Positions 46,808 to 56,541 of a DNA stretch of 64,000 nucleotides are shown here, piece by piece (the first letter of the stretch is position 1; every line of letters starts with the position of its first letter). This stretch comes from Pestalotiopsis fici W106-1. Taxonomy: Eukaryota; Ascomycota; Sordariomycetes; Amphisphaeriales; Sporocadaceae. The stretch lies in contig NW_006917091.1 of assembly GCF_000516985.1 (NCBI RefSeq), forward strand, positions 2,997,022-3,061,021, in the 5' to 3' direction. Both the position numbers and the translations under genes were made by a program. The notes beneath the pieces are model-generated. The model was given only the letters and a program-made list of their open reading frames with translations, searched no databases and was not told where the DNA came from.

Positions 46808-47812
46808 ATGGCCCCTTCACTTCTGGAACCCGTCGAGGACGCATCGTCCACTTCCAAGACCAAGCATGGTTCGGGTGATCCCTCTCTGGCCTTTGTCCGG
46901 GACTCGGAGACGGCGCCGCCGACGTTTGAGGACAAGCTGGAGGAGCGCAAATTCTTAAAGCACAGACTCGCCCTCGCCTTTAGAATTTTTGCTCGTTTGG
47001 GCTTTTCCGAGGGCGTCGCTGGACACATTACCGTGAGGGATCCCATCGAGCCTACCAGTTTCTGGGTCAATCCATTTGGCATGCACTTTTCGCTCATAAC
47101 CGACGATGATTTAATCCGGGTGGATCACGGCGGCAAGGTGGTCGAGAGTGGCGGTAATGACCGACTGAATTATGGTGAGACTTTATGAACCTTTTGAATT
47201 CTTAGGATCTACTGTTAACTCTGAACAATAGCGGCCTATGCCATCCATGCCGAAATACACAAAGCTCGACCCGATGTGCTATGTGCCGCTCACAGTCATA
47301 GTGTCTATGGTCGCGCCATGTGCGCTACGGGCAGGTCACTAGATATGCTTACGCAGGATTTCTGCACCTTTTACAATGATCATGCTCTTTATCCGTGAGT
47401 CCAGCCACCCCACCGACGTTGGACGCTGTCTAAACAATGACACCCAAACAGAAACTTTGCCGGTGTCGTTCTTGCAACCCAAGAAGGCAAAGACATTGCG
47501 GCTTGTCTCGGCAATAAAAAGGCGGCGCTGTTGGGCAACCATGGACTGCTGACGGCAGGCCCGACTATCGAGGCGACCGTGTCCTGGTTTGCTCTCATGG
47601 AAAGGTGCTGCCAGGTTCAGCTAGCAGCCGATGCATCATCGGCTGGAACGGGCAAGCCGCTTGTGACTATTGGACACGACGAGGCAAAGAACACGTGGGA
47701 AGCCATTGGTGGTGGTGATGAGGGTTATTTCCAGGGACTCCCTCTTTTCCAGGTCGCTGAGCGTGAGTTTGGCGAGAGGACATATCTTGGTAGAGGCTTG
47801 CGCCCTGTGTAG
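46808..47812 (+). CDS. Class II aldolase/adducin family protein
   Basis: Three exons (46808-47174, 47232-47394, 47452-47812) give 296 residues. Class II aldolases use a zinc-type metal held by histidines to cleave or form C-C bonds of hydroxy-carbonyl compounds. Visible hallmarks are SEGVAGHITVRDP, WVNPFGMHFSLIT, the metal motif AAHSHSVYGRA (HxH, about residue 145) and GNHGLLTAGPT with the third histidine. Fungal members are often single-domain enzymes of unknown substrate, and some adducin-like members lack catalysis. Here the histidines are kept, so activity is likely. Introns have GTGAGA/GTGAGT donors and AG acceptors in correct phase. It converges on the Zn2Cys6 gene with only 60 bp between stops and opens the putative catabolic block. 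Confidence 0.9.
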
Positions 47813-47872
47813 ATGGTCTGGCCAAGTTGGATCATCCTTATCAAGTATCTAGATGTAAAAGATGGATCAACT

Positions 47873-49855
47873 TTACGTGTCACCAGGCATTTCTACTGAT
47901 GCTTCCCAAAAATTGTCATCAGCCATAAACAGGTCAAAGTCAAATGAAGCCAAGTCGTCTGATGCCTCGGGTAGCCCGTCTCCAAATCGTAGCTTTTCCA
48001 AATGCGCTGGATCTGGATACAGTAATCGTAGCAGCTCGGCATCTTGTGCAGGACCAAATGCGTCGCTCAGGGTAGAGCTATGAAGAAAAACGCGCTCCAG
48101 CAAGGGACACAATAACCGCTCATATGTGCCGGCATAGGCATTAATCTCGGGCCAACCACCGCCCTGGGCTGCAATGTCGAGAAAGTTTTGTGTAAACAGT
48201 TTTGTCATTTTGAATATCTGAGCCGGAGTGAAATACTCGATGATGGCCGCATTGCCATGACGCAGGCAAAAGAGCACGACAGTGGCAGCCTCGAGGGTAA
48301 AGTGTGCAGATAGCCACGGCCGACAGAAGAAACGCGCCCTCATATGCTCACGGTATGTGCGAGCCACGGTAGATGCTGATTTAAAGGCAATGAGGAGTGA
48401 TGATGGCGACGGCATCGGCAGACGGGGAGATGGACGATGCAAAATCATGAGTCCACGAGCCATGTTGAATTCAGTCATGGCTTGGTGCGAGGCATTGGGC
48501 CTGTACATGTTGTGCCAATCTCGAAGTCGGGTCTCCATGTCGGCTAGCCAGTCATCCCAAGAAAGGTCTGATGGAATGCTCTCGCCCTGGTAGTGAACAT
48601 GAAGCATCTCGGAAAGAAGTCGGTGATACGAAATTGAGCCCAGGAACGAGTCGTCAATGTCGTCGTCGGCTGATAATGCCGATGGTAGCTTTGCGTCAAT
48701 GGCAACATCGGGGATACACACTGGCCGTTGCAGGGCCGAGCATATGGATCGGTCCATGCAATAGGCAGCCCAGAAAACGCGACGGCGGAGATGCAGCGTT
48801 TGCGAATCTACCGAGCCTATCGATGCCGGCAACTCGCGGTGTAAACCCAATTCCAGACAGGATCGCATAGCCGCTCCAGAAAGTACCCATACATTGGCTA
48901 GACGGGGAAAGACGGTGGCATAGTGAAGAATCAACAAGGTGACTTGCAAACGGGCAATCTCTGAAGGGAAAGAGGACAAGCCATAGAGATTTTGAACGCC
49001 TTCTTTAAAGACGGACATGGAAAAGGCCGTGCATCGCTCTTCATGTCGACTGCCAAACGCGGCGAGGGTGAGTGACATGGCGAGAATCAGATAGACAACG
49101 AGTAGATCATAACTCGCCTCCACCGGACCAGGATCCGGCGAAAGTAGAATCTGAACAACATGACCAAAGTGGGCATGGATATCGGAAATGGTGAGAAAAG
49201 GATTCTCTGGATGAATAGTGTCAAGATACTTCATCATAAGCCTGTGAACAATGTCGACTGGCATACTTTGAAGAACATGAATACCGGGTAAAACATTGCT
49301 CGTGACAGGCCGGTAACTGCCGGTGGACAGGGTCCCGGTGATGTCGCCGATCCGGGCGGTCGACGGAGTCATGCCCATGCGTACCCTTGAAAGCAGCTCC
49401 GTGGCCCCGGAATCGGGAGGCATGGTGGCATGAACAATCGAGTGCAGGGGTGCCGACGTCAGAATTGACTCTCGGATCTTGAGGACCCTCCCAGTGTCCG
49501 TGTTATGTGATGATGGAGGCCTCGGCTCGGGGGCCGGCAGGTGTAGCGGATCTCCGACTTGGCCATGACTGCTCCGGGATGCACCCGCTACGGGAATCTG
49601 CAGTAGAATATCGGAAGCTTGGACATCATCGAGCTGCCCGCTTTCAAATAATGCAGCTTCTAGTCTGGCGATTTCGGACTCGAGGTGATGTGCAATGCTC
49701 CGTGGTACCTCGGTCTGAGAACCGGCCGCAATCCCATTGCACGTAGTGTTGGCAGCCAGGCACTGGGAGCACGCCGGAAGTCGCCGATCGCATTTCAACT
49801 TTCGTTTGCGGCACCGCGAACACGATAGGATCCTACGCTGACATCTAGAGGCCAT
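47873..49855 (-). CDS. Zn2Cys6 transcription factor with fungal-specific TF domain
   Basis: Single exon of 660 residues. The DNA-binding binuclear cluster is at the very N-terminus: C12, C15, C22, C29, C32, C39 in CSRCRKRKLKCDRRLPACSQ. The middle homology (Fungal_trans) domain runs from about residue 200 to 450, with YLDTIHPENPFLTISD, LELGLHRELPAS and RRRVFWAAYCMDRSICSALQ. The start at 49855 is the first ATG in frame; the frame is open upstream without a further ATG. It is divergent from the M20 amidase gene across a 385-base promoter with palindromic CGG elements, so it is a good candidate for regulator of the surrounding catabolic genes and possibly of itself. Inducer unknown. Confidence 0.92.
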   Translation of the reverse strand: MASRCQRRILSCSRCRKRKLKCDRRLPACSQCLAANTTCNGIAAGSQTEVPRSIAHHLESEIARLEAALFESGQLDDVQASDILLQIPVAGASRSSHGQVGDPLHLPAPEPRPPSSHNTDTGRVLKIRESILTSAPLHSIVHATMPPDSGATELLSRVRMGMTPSTARIGDITGTLSTGSYRPVTSNVLPGIHVLQSMPVDIVHRLMMKYLDTIHPENPFLTISDIHAHFGHVVQILLSPDPGPVEASYDLLVVYLILAMSLTLAAFGSRHEERCTAFSMSVFKEGVQNLYGLSSFPSEIARLQVTLLILHYATVFPRLANVWVLSGAAMRSCLELGLHRELPASIGSVDSQTLHLRRRVFWAAYCMDRSICSALQRPVCIPDVAIDAKLPSALSADDDIDDSFLGSISYHRLLSEMLHVHYQGESIPSDLSWDDWLADMETRLRDWHNMYRPNASHQAMTEFNMARGLMILHRPSPRLPMPSPSSLLIAFKSASTVARTYREHMRARFFCRPWLSAHFTLEAATVVLFCLRHGNAAIIEYFTPAQIFKMTKLFTQNFLDIAAQGGGWPEINAYAGTYERLLCPLLERVFLHSSTLSDAFGPAQDAELLRLLYPDPAHLEKLRFGDGLPEASDDLASFDFDLFMADDNFWEASVEMPGDT

Positions 49856-50240
49856 CAGACATGATGAATAGCGACTGGATATGCTCCGACGGCTGCAGCT
49901 GTCGCGAGGGGAAATGGACAAGAGCGACAGAAAAGACCAGCAGCGGCTTTACTATAAGCTGGCTGCTGGTCCACTGGCTTATCGGCGGGACTGACCCGGC
50001 GGAGAAGTGCGATAGTAGGCCGATATACTCGCGTCGCGCTTAACTAGGATTCCCCAACTGAGCGTGCATCTCCGTCATGTAAGTCGGGCAATACGGACCA
50101 ATGCCGAGCTGTCTTGTGATTTCTCTGTCCAAGGCGTCAAAACGTGCTTGGCAGGAAAATCACGTTTCTTCTTTCATTGTGAGCTGATCCAGTAACCTTT
50201 TGTGAGCCGCACACTATTGTCAAGCAAGTATTCCGAGACC
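49856..50240. promoter_or_regulatory. Divergent promoter, Zn2Cys6 regulator / M20 amidase
   Basis: Contains an inverted repeat TATCGGC (49980-49986) and GCCGATA (50019-50025), a CCCGGCGG word between them, and a CGG-N7-CCG element at 50094-50106 (CGGACCAATGCCG). These are typical half-sites for Zn2Cys6 proteins. Confidence 0.5.
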
Positions 50241-51692
50241 ATGGCAATTGAAGCACCAGTAAAGCCCAGCTCTCAGCTGCCGGCTCAATACTCGCATTTA
50301 AAGACCAATGGCAAAAGAATGATGACGACACTGCAGGAGTCGTGCAGTTGGGGTAGCACTCCGGATGGTGGCATGAGTAGGAAAACCCGTCATGAGCTAC
50401 GAGTTGCCACGGATCACTAACGTTTGTATAGACCGTCTTACTCTCAACGAAGACGACAAGGCTGTCAGATTATGGTTCATTGAAGAGACCAAGAAGTGCG
50501 GCTGCGAGGTTCGGGTCGACGAAATGGGCAATATTTTTGCCATTCGTCCAGGTTCCAACAATGCCCTTCCGCCGATCGGTATCGGTTCTCACTTGGACAC
50601 ACAGCCGACGGGCGGAAAATACGACGGCATTCTGGGTGTCCTGTCTGGACTGGAAGTGCTGCGAACGATTCACGACAATAATATCACCACGTATGCACCA
50701 CTGGCCATCATTGACTGGACCAACGAGGAGGGCGCTCGGTTTCCGCCGGCAATGCTGGCGTCGGGTGTATGGGGAGGTGCCTTTACCACTGAATATGGCC
50801 ACGACCGCCCTGATCTTGCCGGCACCACCACGCTCAAGCAAGAATTGGAGCGCATCGGCTTCCTTGGAACCGTTCCATGCTCCTATGATGCCAACCCGCT
50901 CTCTGCACACTTTGAGCTGCACATTGAGCAGGGACCTATCCTAGACGCGGCCGAATCGTCTACCGCCGTTGTCCAGGGCGTCCAGTCTATCCGCTGGTAC
51001 CACGTTGACGTTGTTGGCCGAGAGGCGCACACTGGTACAACTCCAATGGATCGTCGAAGTGATGCCCTTCTAGGTGCGGCAAAAATGATTGTAGAGACCA
51101 ACCGATTCGTCACGGAAGGCGAGCTCGCTGCCCGGGGAGCCCGTGCCACCATTGCCGTCATCAACTCGGGGCCACAAAGCATCAATACCATTGCCGGCAA
51201 GGTCCGGATGGGTCTCGATATCAGAGCGCCCGATGACGCCGATGTTGAGGCGGTTGAAAAGCTGTGCAGGCAATCTTTTGACGAAATCTGTCAAAAGCAC
51301 GGCCTCTCCGTCGAGATTGACCGTTTTTGGACCTCGCCCGCCATTCACTTTGATCCGACCATGATTCAGTGCGTTCGTGCTTCTGCCAATGCCATTGGAT
51401 GTGAAATGGAGCTCGTCAGCGGTGCTGGACATGACAGTGTGTATACTAGCCGGAAGGTACCGACAGCCATGGTGTTTTCACGATGCCGTGATGGTGTTAG
51501 CCACAACCCGGCCGAGTACACCAGGCCAGAAGAGTAAGTCAACAGTCTCTTGCTTATCTTACTCTATTACATGATCTACAAACTAACCCGTACTCGTCGC
51601 ATAGCTGCGCAGCTTCTGCCGAAGTTCTCCTTGGAGCCTATTTGAGATATGATGATTACTTAAAGAGGACAAACGAGTCAAAGGGGGTGTAA
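50241..51692 (+). CDS. M20-family amidohydrolase (N-carbamoyl-L-amino-acid hydrolase / allantoate amidohydrolase type)
   Basis: Three exons (50241-50376, 50432-51533, 51605-51692) give 441 residues. Enzymes of this type hydrolyse N-carbamoyl, ureido or similar amides with two metal ions. Seen in the sequence: GGMNRLTLNEDD at the first splice junction, GSHLDTQPTGGKYDG (H99, D101, D110 region), TNEEGARFPPAM (E144, E145), HIEQGPIL (H209), the dimerisation/lid region with REAHTGTTPMDRRSD, and SGAGHDSVY and SHNPAEYTRPED near the C-terminus. All expected metal-binding positions appear present. Such enzymes act in pyrimidine, purine or hydantoin nitrogen release. In this context it might open an amide left by ring cleavage of an N-heterocycle; this is inference. 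The start is the first ATG after a 5' leader and lies in a divergent promoter. Confidence 0.92.
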
Positions 51693-52014
51693 TTGGTCGG
51701 TAGCTTCGAGTGATGCGGCAATAAAAGGAAACCCACGGAGTCTAGTTTAATACTTTCGCAAAAACCTAAAGATGTGACGATCTACAGTCCCCGGACGCTC
51801 GTCCGACTGGAGGTTTGGCCTCTGAGATCTCATGGTGAGCGTCTCGTTTGTATCAAGTAGAGTGGTATATACATTGCAAAGCAATCATCCACACTGAACA
51901 GTAGTAAATGAAGCTATTCGCATGTTGATTCGCCAAAAAATTGATCATGATTTATACTACTTCAAATGCGTCCCGGTTCCAACAGTGACCCTTTCCATGG
52001 CGCCAATACCTCCA
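51693..52014. other. Convergent 3' intergenic region
   Basis: Lies between the stops of the M20 amidase and FAD monooxygenase genes. No feature is seen. Confidence 0.45.
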
Positions 52015-53380
52015 TCAAACCTGTACCACCGTCGCACCCTTCCGTTCCTCGGATTTAGATACAGATTGGGCAAACATGGGTAGTTTCGAGGCGAGATCAC
52101 TGAGAAGGTCATATTCCATCACCCACTTCATTCTCTCACTCACCACATCTGGACTAAACGACGCCGCCCATTGCTCCTCGGGAATGTCTGCACTAGCCAT
52201 CTTTCCCGTCTCTGCGCTCGTCCGTGTGATGCGATCTGTCCGCGGCTTGCGGAAATCTTGAAAGAATTGAAACGCAGCTTCCAGAGAATTCCCCTCCCAG
52301 TTCTTGAGAGTCTGGGCTAGGGCGAACCCCGATTCAATGGCTTGGCATGCTCCTTGGCCTGTACAACCTAGTGTCAGTAGACTCACATACCTTGATAATA
52401 CATTGCAACATACCTTGATGTGGAAGTGTAGAGTGTGCAGAATCTCCAATCAGAATAATGCCAGACTCGGGATGGTCCTCTTGTATGCTGAACCATTTGG
52501 GTGTTGGTTCTCGGACATAGAGAGCCTGCTTGAGCATCTTGTCATCCGAGGAACTCTTTCTCAATCCATCTATTATCTCTTGTACCGGCCCAGTCCAATC
52601 CTTGACATGTTCATACAAGTCGTCAATCGGAGCCGTAGACAACCAGGCCTCCGAGGTCCATCTTTCCAGAGGCTCCGTCATGAAGCCAATAATGCCGACT
52701 CGGGCAGTCTTGGTCTCATCATTGCCAATCGGCAGCGTCAGCACGTGTTTTCCATGACCTCTAAAGGTGACCGTCTTTCTCAGTAACTTGGCAGTGTCTG
52801 GAGTCAGGTCATCGTAGCTCACATAGCCACGGTAAACCATTTGCCCAGAGAAGACGGGATGATCCGTGAGACCGAGGTGCTGGCGGACAACACTTTTGAT
52901 ACCGTCACACCCAATGATGATGTCGGCTTCGGCTACAGTCCCATCTTGGAAAGAAAGCTCGTAGCAAGCCTTGTTGGTACTCCACGAGATTCCTGACAGG
53001 CGCTTTCCTAGAGAAATGTTCGAGTCGGGAACATTCTTTTGGAGGGCTTCAATCATGTGCGCACGATGAATCTGACGCGATGCCGGCTCTCCAAACTCAT
53101 CAATGTGGCCGAGGTATTCTCCGGTCCGGTAATGGTGGTATTCCATGTAGCATGGCGGGTCGCGGGATGACTTGAGGAGCATGTCGGGCCCGATACCAAA
53201 GGCGTCGAGGATGCGATTCGCATTGCGGGTAATGTTGACACCAGCGCCAACCTCGGTGAACTGTGATGCGGCTTCATAGAGGTGAATGTTGGGTAGGCCG
53301 GCTTGCAAGGCCGAGTTCATGAGGGCCATGCCGCAGAGGCCGCCGCCCACGACGGCGATTCGTTTGTTGGAGATGCTCAT
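52015..53380 (-). CDS. FAD-dependent aromatic monooxygenase (salicylate hydroxylase / 6-hydroxynicotinate monooxygenase type)
   Basis: Two exons (53380-52414, 52358-52015) give 436 residues. Group A flavoprotein hydroxylases insert one oxygen into an aromatic ring using NAD(P)H. Motifs seen are the dinucleotide-binding VVGGGLCG (G12, G14, G17), GVNITRNANRILDAFGIG, IIIGCDGIKSVVR (DG motif) and IILIGDSAHSTLPHQGQGAC (GD motif, spanning the splice junction, then QAIES). No membrane anchor or signal is seen, so it is probably cytosolic. The chosen start gives the usual distance to the GxGxxG motif. Its promoter contains a perfect CGG-N6-CCG element 203-214 bases upstream. Together with the LigB dioxygenase it suggests hydroxylation followed by ring cleavage. 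Confidence 0.92.
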
Positions 53381-53882
53381 GTCGGCAGTATTACAGTGAG
53401 AATGTGAAAGGGCCAGCGACAAAGAAGACTGTTGGCTCGATGCTTAGAGATCTGTCGCCAAAGGCAGTCATATCTAGGACGGCGAGGGGTAGGCATTTGC
53501 AATGTCGAGCGGACAAATCCGCATACCTGGTGACTATACAGACAAGTCCAAAGTGGGCCGGCCGTTATTGATATAGGCGTATCGGAGGAGGCCGATCGTG
53601 CAGACACGCGTACCACCACTGCATTCAGGAAAAGCTACACATTATTCCTTTTGCATGGAACCGGACACATTGTATGCTTGGGGCATGTGATGCTGCCTTG
53701 ACTTGGTGGAAATCTCATCAAGCTCATGCGCCGTGTCTCCCATTACCTAGCAAGTATACTTGGTTTGCTCGCTACGGGCTCCATTGATAAAATACAGGTG
53801 ACTCAAACATGAACAAAACTGCATCAACTGGCAAAATGCGCATCATGGTCTTGCAATCGTCTTATTTCCTATAGGAGTAGCT
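53381..53882. other. Intergenic region upstream of the FAD monooxygenase
   Basis: The FAD monooxygenase and the NmrA-like gene are in tandem on the minus strand, so this holds the monooxygenase promoter and the NmrA-like 3' end. Apart from the CGG-N6-CCG element at 53583-53594, I see nothing. Confidence 0.45.
53583..53594. promoter_or_regulatory. CGG-N6-CCG candidate Zn2Cys6 binding site
   Basis: ATCGGAGGAGGCCGAT has symmetric arms ATCGG and CCGAT around six bases, 203 bases before the monooxygenase start. The CGG-N6-CCG spacing is that of Ppr1/UaY-type regulators. Confidence 0.5.
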
Positions 53883-54894
53883 CTACAGCTTGCCACTTTG
53901 AAAACCTGAAATCGGATTGGATAGTATAGATTGCACAACCATTTCGAGTGTATCCGTTTTGCATATACCAATCGACTCATTATCCGTGTTCTCGCATTGA
54001 GTCTTGCCCTCGGTCCAGATCCTCCTCAACGTGTACAGACTGGCCAGTGGGTTTCCTTGATTCCATGCATCCTTTTCATTTCGACGCAGCGCATCTAGTG
54101 GTGTGTATTGAACATTCCACTTGGTGTCAGTTTGCCGCTCCATCTCTGCGAGTATCTCTTCTGGAGTCGACGTAAACGAGTTTACTTTGATTGCTTTGCC
54201 GTCGCACACTTTTGGATTTTTGAGAATAGCCACGAGAAAGCGTCCTACGTCGGCCATGGTGGTGAGACCCAAAGGACCTTTTCCATCCCCCAAGAGCGTG
54301 GCCTCTTTCCGGGCTACATTAAAGCTCCCGAGTTGAGGTTCGGAGCTCATGTCACCCGCGTACAAGTCGGCGAATGGTCCCGTGACGAGATATGTGTATG
54401 CTAGGTGCTGGACGGCATCGGATTCGAGAAAGGCGCGGACCTTGAGTTTTGCTCGATGCGGCTTTTCAGAAGCCGAGGTGGCATCAAAGGCTATGTCGGT
54501 GCCGTACTCGGAGGGTATGAATCTTGTAATACTGGGAGAGGCATTGGCGATTCTTATGAGATCGATCTGTAATTCAATTGCGGATCGTCCTAGAGCAGAC
54601 ACTATTGTATCAAAGCCTGGTATTTGTTAGCCTATAGTCCATCGCCTTTCAATCGTTTGTACCTTGAAAAGTGTTGAACATGAACGCTTCATCATTAATG
54701 TCGCCAATAATGACATCTGCGCCGCGTGCGCGGAACGAATTCAAAAGTTCCGACTTGGATGCAGCAGTGGCTGCCGAGGTCAAGACCCCAACACGATCAA
54801 AAACATCTTGGGCATTAAGAATAGCACAAGTCAAGACCTGACCAATAACACCAGTCACCCCAAGAATGAGAACCCTTTTGCTTTGTGGTGCCAT
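53883..54894 (-). CDS. NmrA-like / isoflavone reductase-family protein
   Basis: Two exons (54894-54663, 54616-53883) give 321 residues. The N-terminus RVLILGVTGVIGQVL holds the Rossmann signature GxTGxxG (G12, G15, G18). RFIPSEYGTDIAFD matches the NmrA/isoflavone-reductase-like family, whose members are NAD(P)H-dependent reductases or NAD(P)-sensing regulators. The lysine expected in the reductase active site may be within SEKPHRAKLKVR, but I cannot fix it. PLGLTTMADVGRFLVAILKN is the typical later segment. It is divergent from the LigB dioxygenase, which shares its promoter. A reductase step on an aromatic or ring-opened intermediate is the simplest role; a sensor role is possible. Confidence 0.88.
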
Positions 54895-55224
54895 TGTGAA
54901 GCAGGTAGTCTAGATATGACCACTTTACAGGGTCCCAAGATAATTTTCGTAGGAGACATGTATTGTTTACTACATGTGGCTGCAAATACCGGAGCGCCGA
55001 AGTCCGAAGACGGGACGCGTACAGCTTCGGACATGTGCGCGCTGGGCTTTGACTTGCAAGTCATACAATCGCGGGGTATATAGTCATGGTGTTACTGGTT
55101 GGAGTATATGATTCAAAGACGTGTAATTCTTGGAACAATCATTGAAGAGACTGGTTGAGCAGTCTACTTGGGCATCTATACTGTATTCACAACACCATCA
55201 CCAGTCTTTGCCAAAGTCTGCACA
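54895..55224. promoter_or_regulatory. Divergent promoter, NmrA-like / LigB dioxygenase
   Basis: Contains an 8-bp perfect inverted repeat GTCCGAAG (55002-55009) and CTTCGGAC (55025-55032) with 15 bases between. Overlapping its right arm is CGGACATGTGCG (55028-55039), one base off the palindrome found before the dehydrogenase gene. A TATATAG box lies at 55077-55083, 142 bases before the LigB start. Confidence 0.55.
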
Positions 55225-56316
55225 ATGGGCCGGATTGTAGCTGGAGTTGGCATGTCGCATGCGCCAGGTATGTACAATACTAAAGAAATCCACATTATAC
55301 TTTGATCATGGGAGATCTTGACATGGTCGTACTGACAATACTCAGGAGCCATTGGCTTCCCAGAGACTGCGCAGCCCGACGCTCGCGAGCGCACCGAGAA
55401 AGCCAGCAAGGCACTCGGCAAGACGCTGAGCGACGCAAAGCCCGATGTGATTTTTGCCTTTCTTGACGATCACTTTGAAAACTTTTATCGAAACCACATG
55501 CCCACGATTGCCGTCTCCGTTGCCGACTTTCACGAAGGCCCAGCAGATCAATGGATGGAACCACTACGCATCAAGACCAAGACTAGGTTTCCCGGCAGCC
55601 CCGAGACTGCTGAACATCTCATTACGTCTCTGGTCGGCCAGGGGTTTGACGTTTCGCGTACGGGCCCCGTCGAGTATGGCAACAACCTGCTCATGCCGTG
55701 GATTCTGATGGAGGCCGACCTCCCCAGCAACGTGGCCATTGTGCCCATCTTTCTCAATGTGTTTACGCCGCCGTTGATGAAGTACAGCCGTGCTTATGCG
55801 CTGGGTGAGGCCTGTCGCGTAGCAGCCGAGTCTCTGCCTGGCGATATGCGCGTCGCATTTCTCTGCACAGGTGGTCTCTCACACTGGCCACCGTATTGGA
55901 GTCCTACTCAGGCAGGCGATCCACCCGAAGACAAGTTCCTGGCCCTCATGAAGGAGTATCAAACGGTAGGCAAGAGTGTGCTGGAGCGAGTGCCCGACCT
56001 GTTTGTCCAGTTTGACGATTACGAGGTGGAAATGGCCAAGAAGAATGAATACCCGCTCAACAGCAAACACCCACTGGTAAATGCCGAATGGGATCAATTA
56101 TTCATGGACAAGATTTGTGGCGGCGATACGACCTGGCTCAAGGGACTTACCTATGAAGAGGTTGAGGAAGAGGCCGGTCATGGCGGCCACGAGGTGCTAA
56201 ACTGGGTGGCCTTGAGTGGAGCCATGAGCGGCAAAAAGGCAAAGCTGGTACTTTATGAAGCTGTAATCGAGTGGATTTGTGGCATGTCCTACGTTGACTG
56301 GGAGGTCAAGGAGTAG
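55225..56316 (+). CDS. LigB-type (class III) extradiol ring-cleavage dioxygenase
   Basis: Two exons (55225-55267, 55346-56316) give 337 residues. Class III extradiol dioxygenases cleave a catechol-type ring next to the hydroxyls with Fe(II). The first exon is only 43 bases but carries the first iron ligand (MSHAPG, H12). The second ligand is H57 in FAFLDDHFENF. Further family features are PTIAVSVADF, NNLLMPWILMEADLP, CTGGLSHWP and the C-terminal GHGGHEVLNWVALSG. The protein resembles the catalytic LigB subunit of protocatechuate 4,5-dioxygenase and gallate dioxygenase; a separate LigA-like subunit is not encoded nearby. The substrate would be a dihydroxylated ring made by the neighbouring flavin hydroxylase, which is inference. 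Confidence 0.92.
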
Positions 56317-56541
56317 AATACACCATGGCAAATACAAGGAATATAAAAGTTCGAGCCTGTTGATGAAATGATTGAGAATATATGCCAGCACAGTGATGGG
56401 CCTAGAATTAGCGCTGTATCTCCAATGCGTCCCTTGTCTCAGGCCTTGACTGTGCTAGCCGCAGGTCTCTAGGGCTCCGCTTTAGAAGCTCAACTGATAA
56501 TCAGAACCGCAACAACCTACATCCGCTCATTCACAAACATC

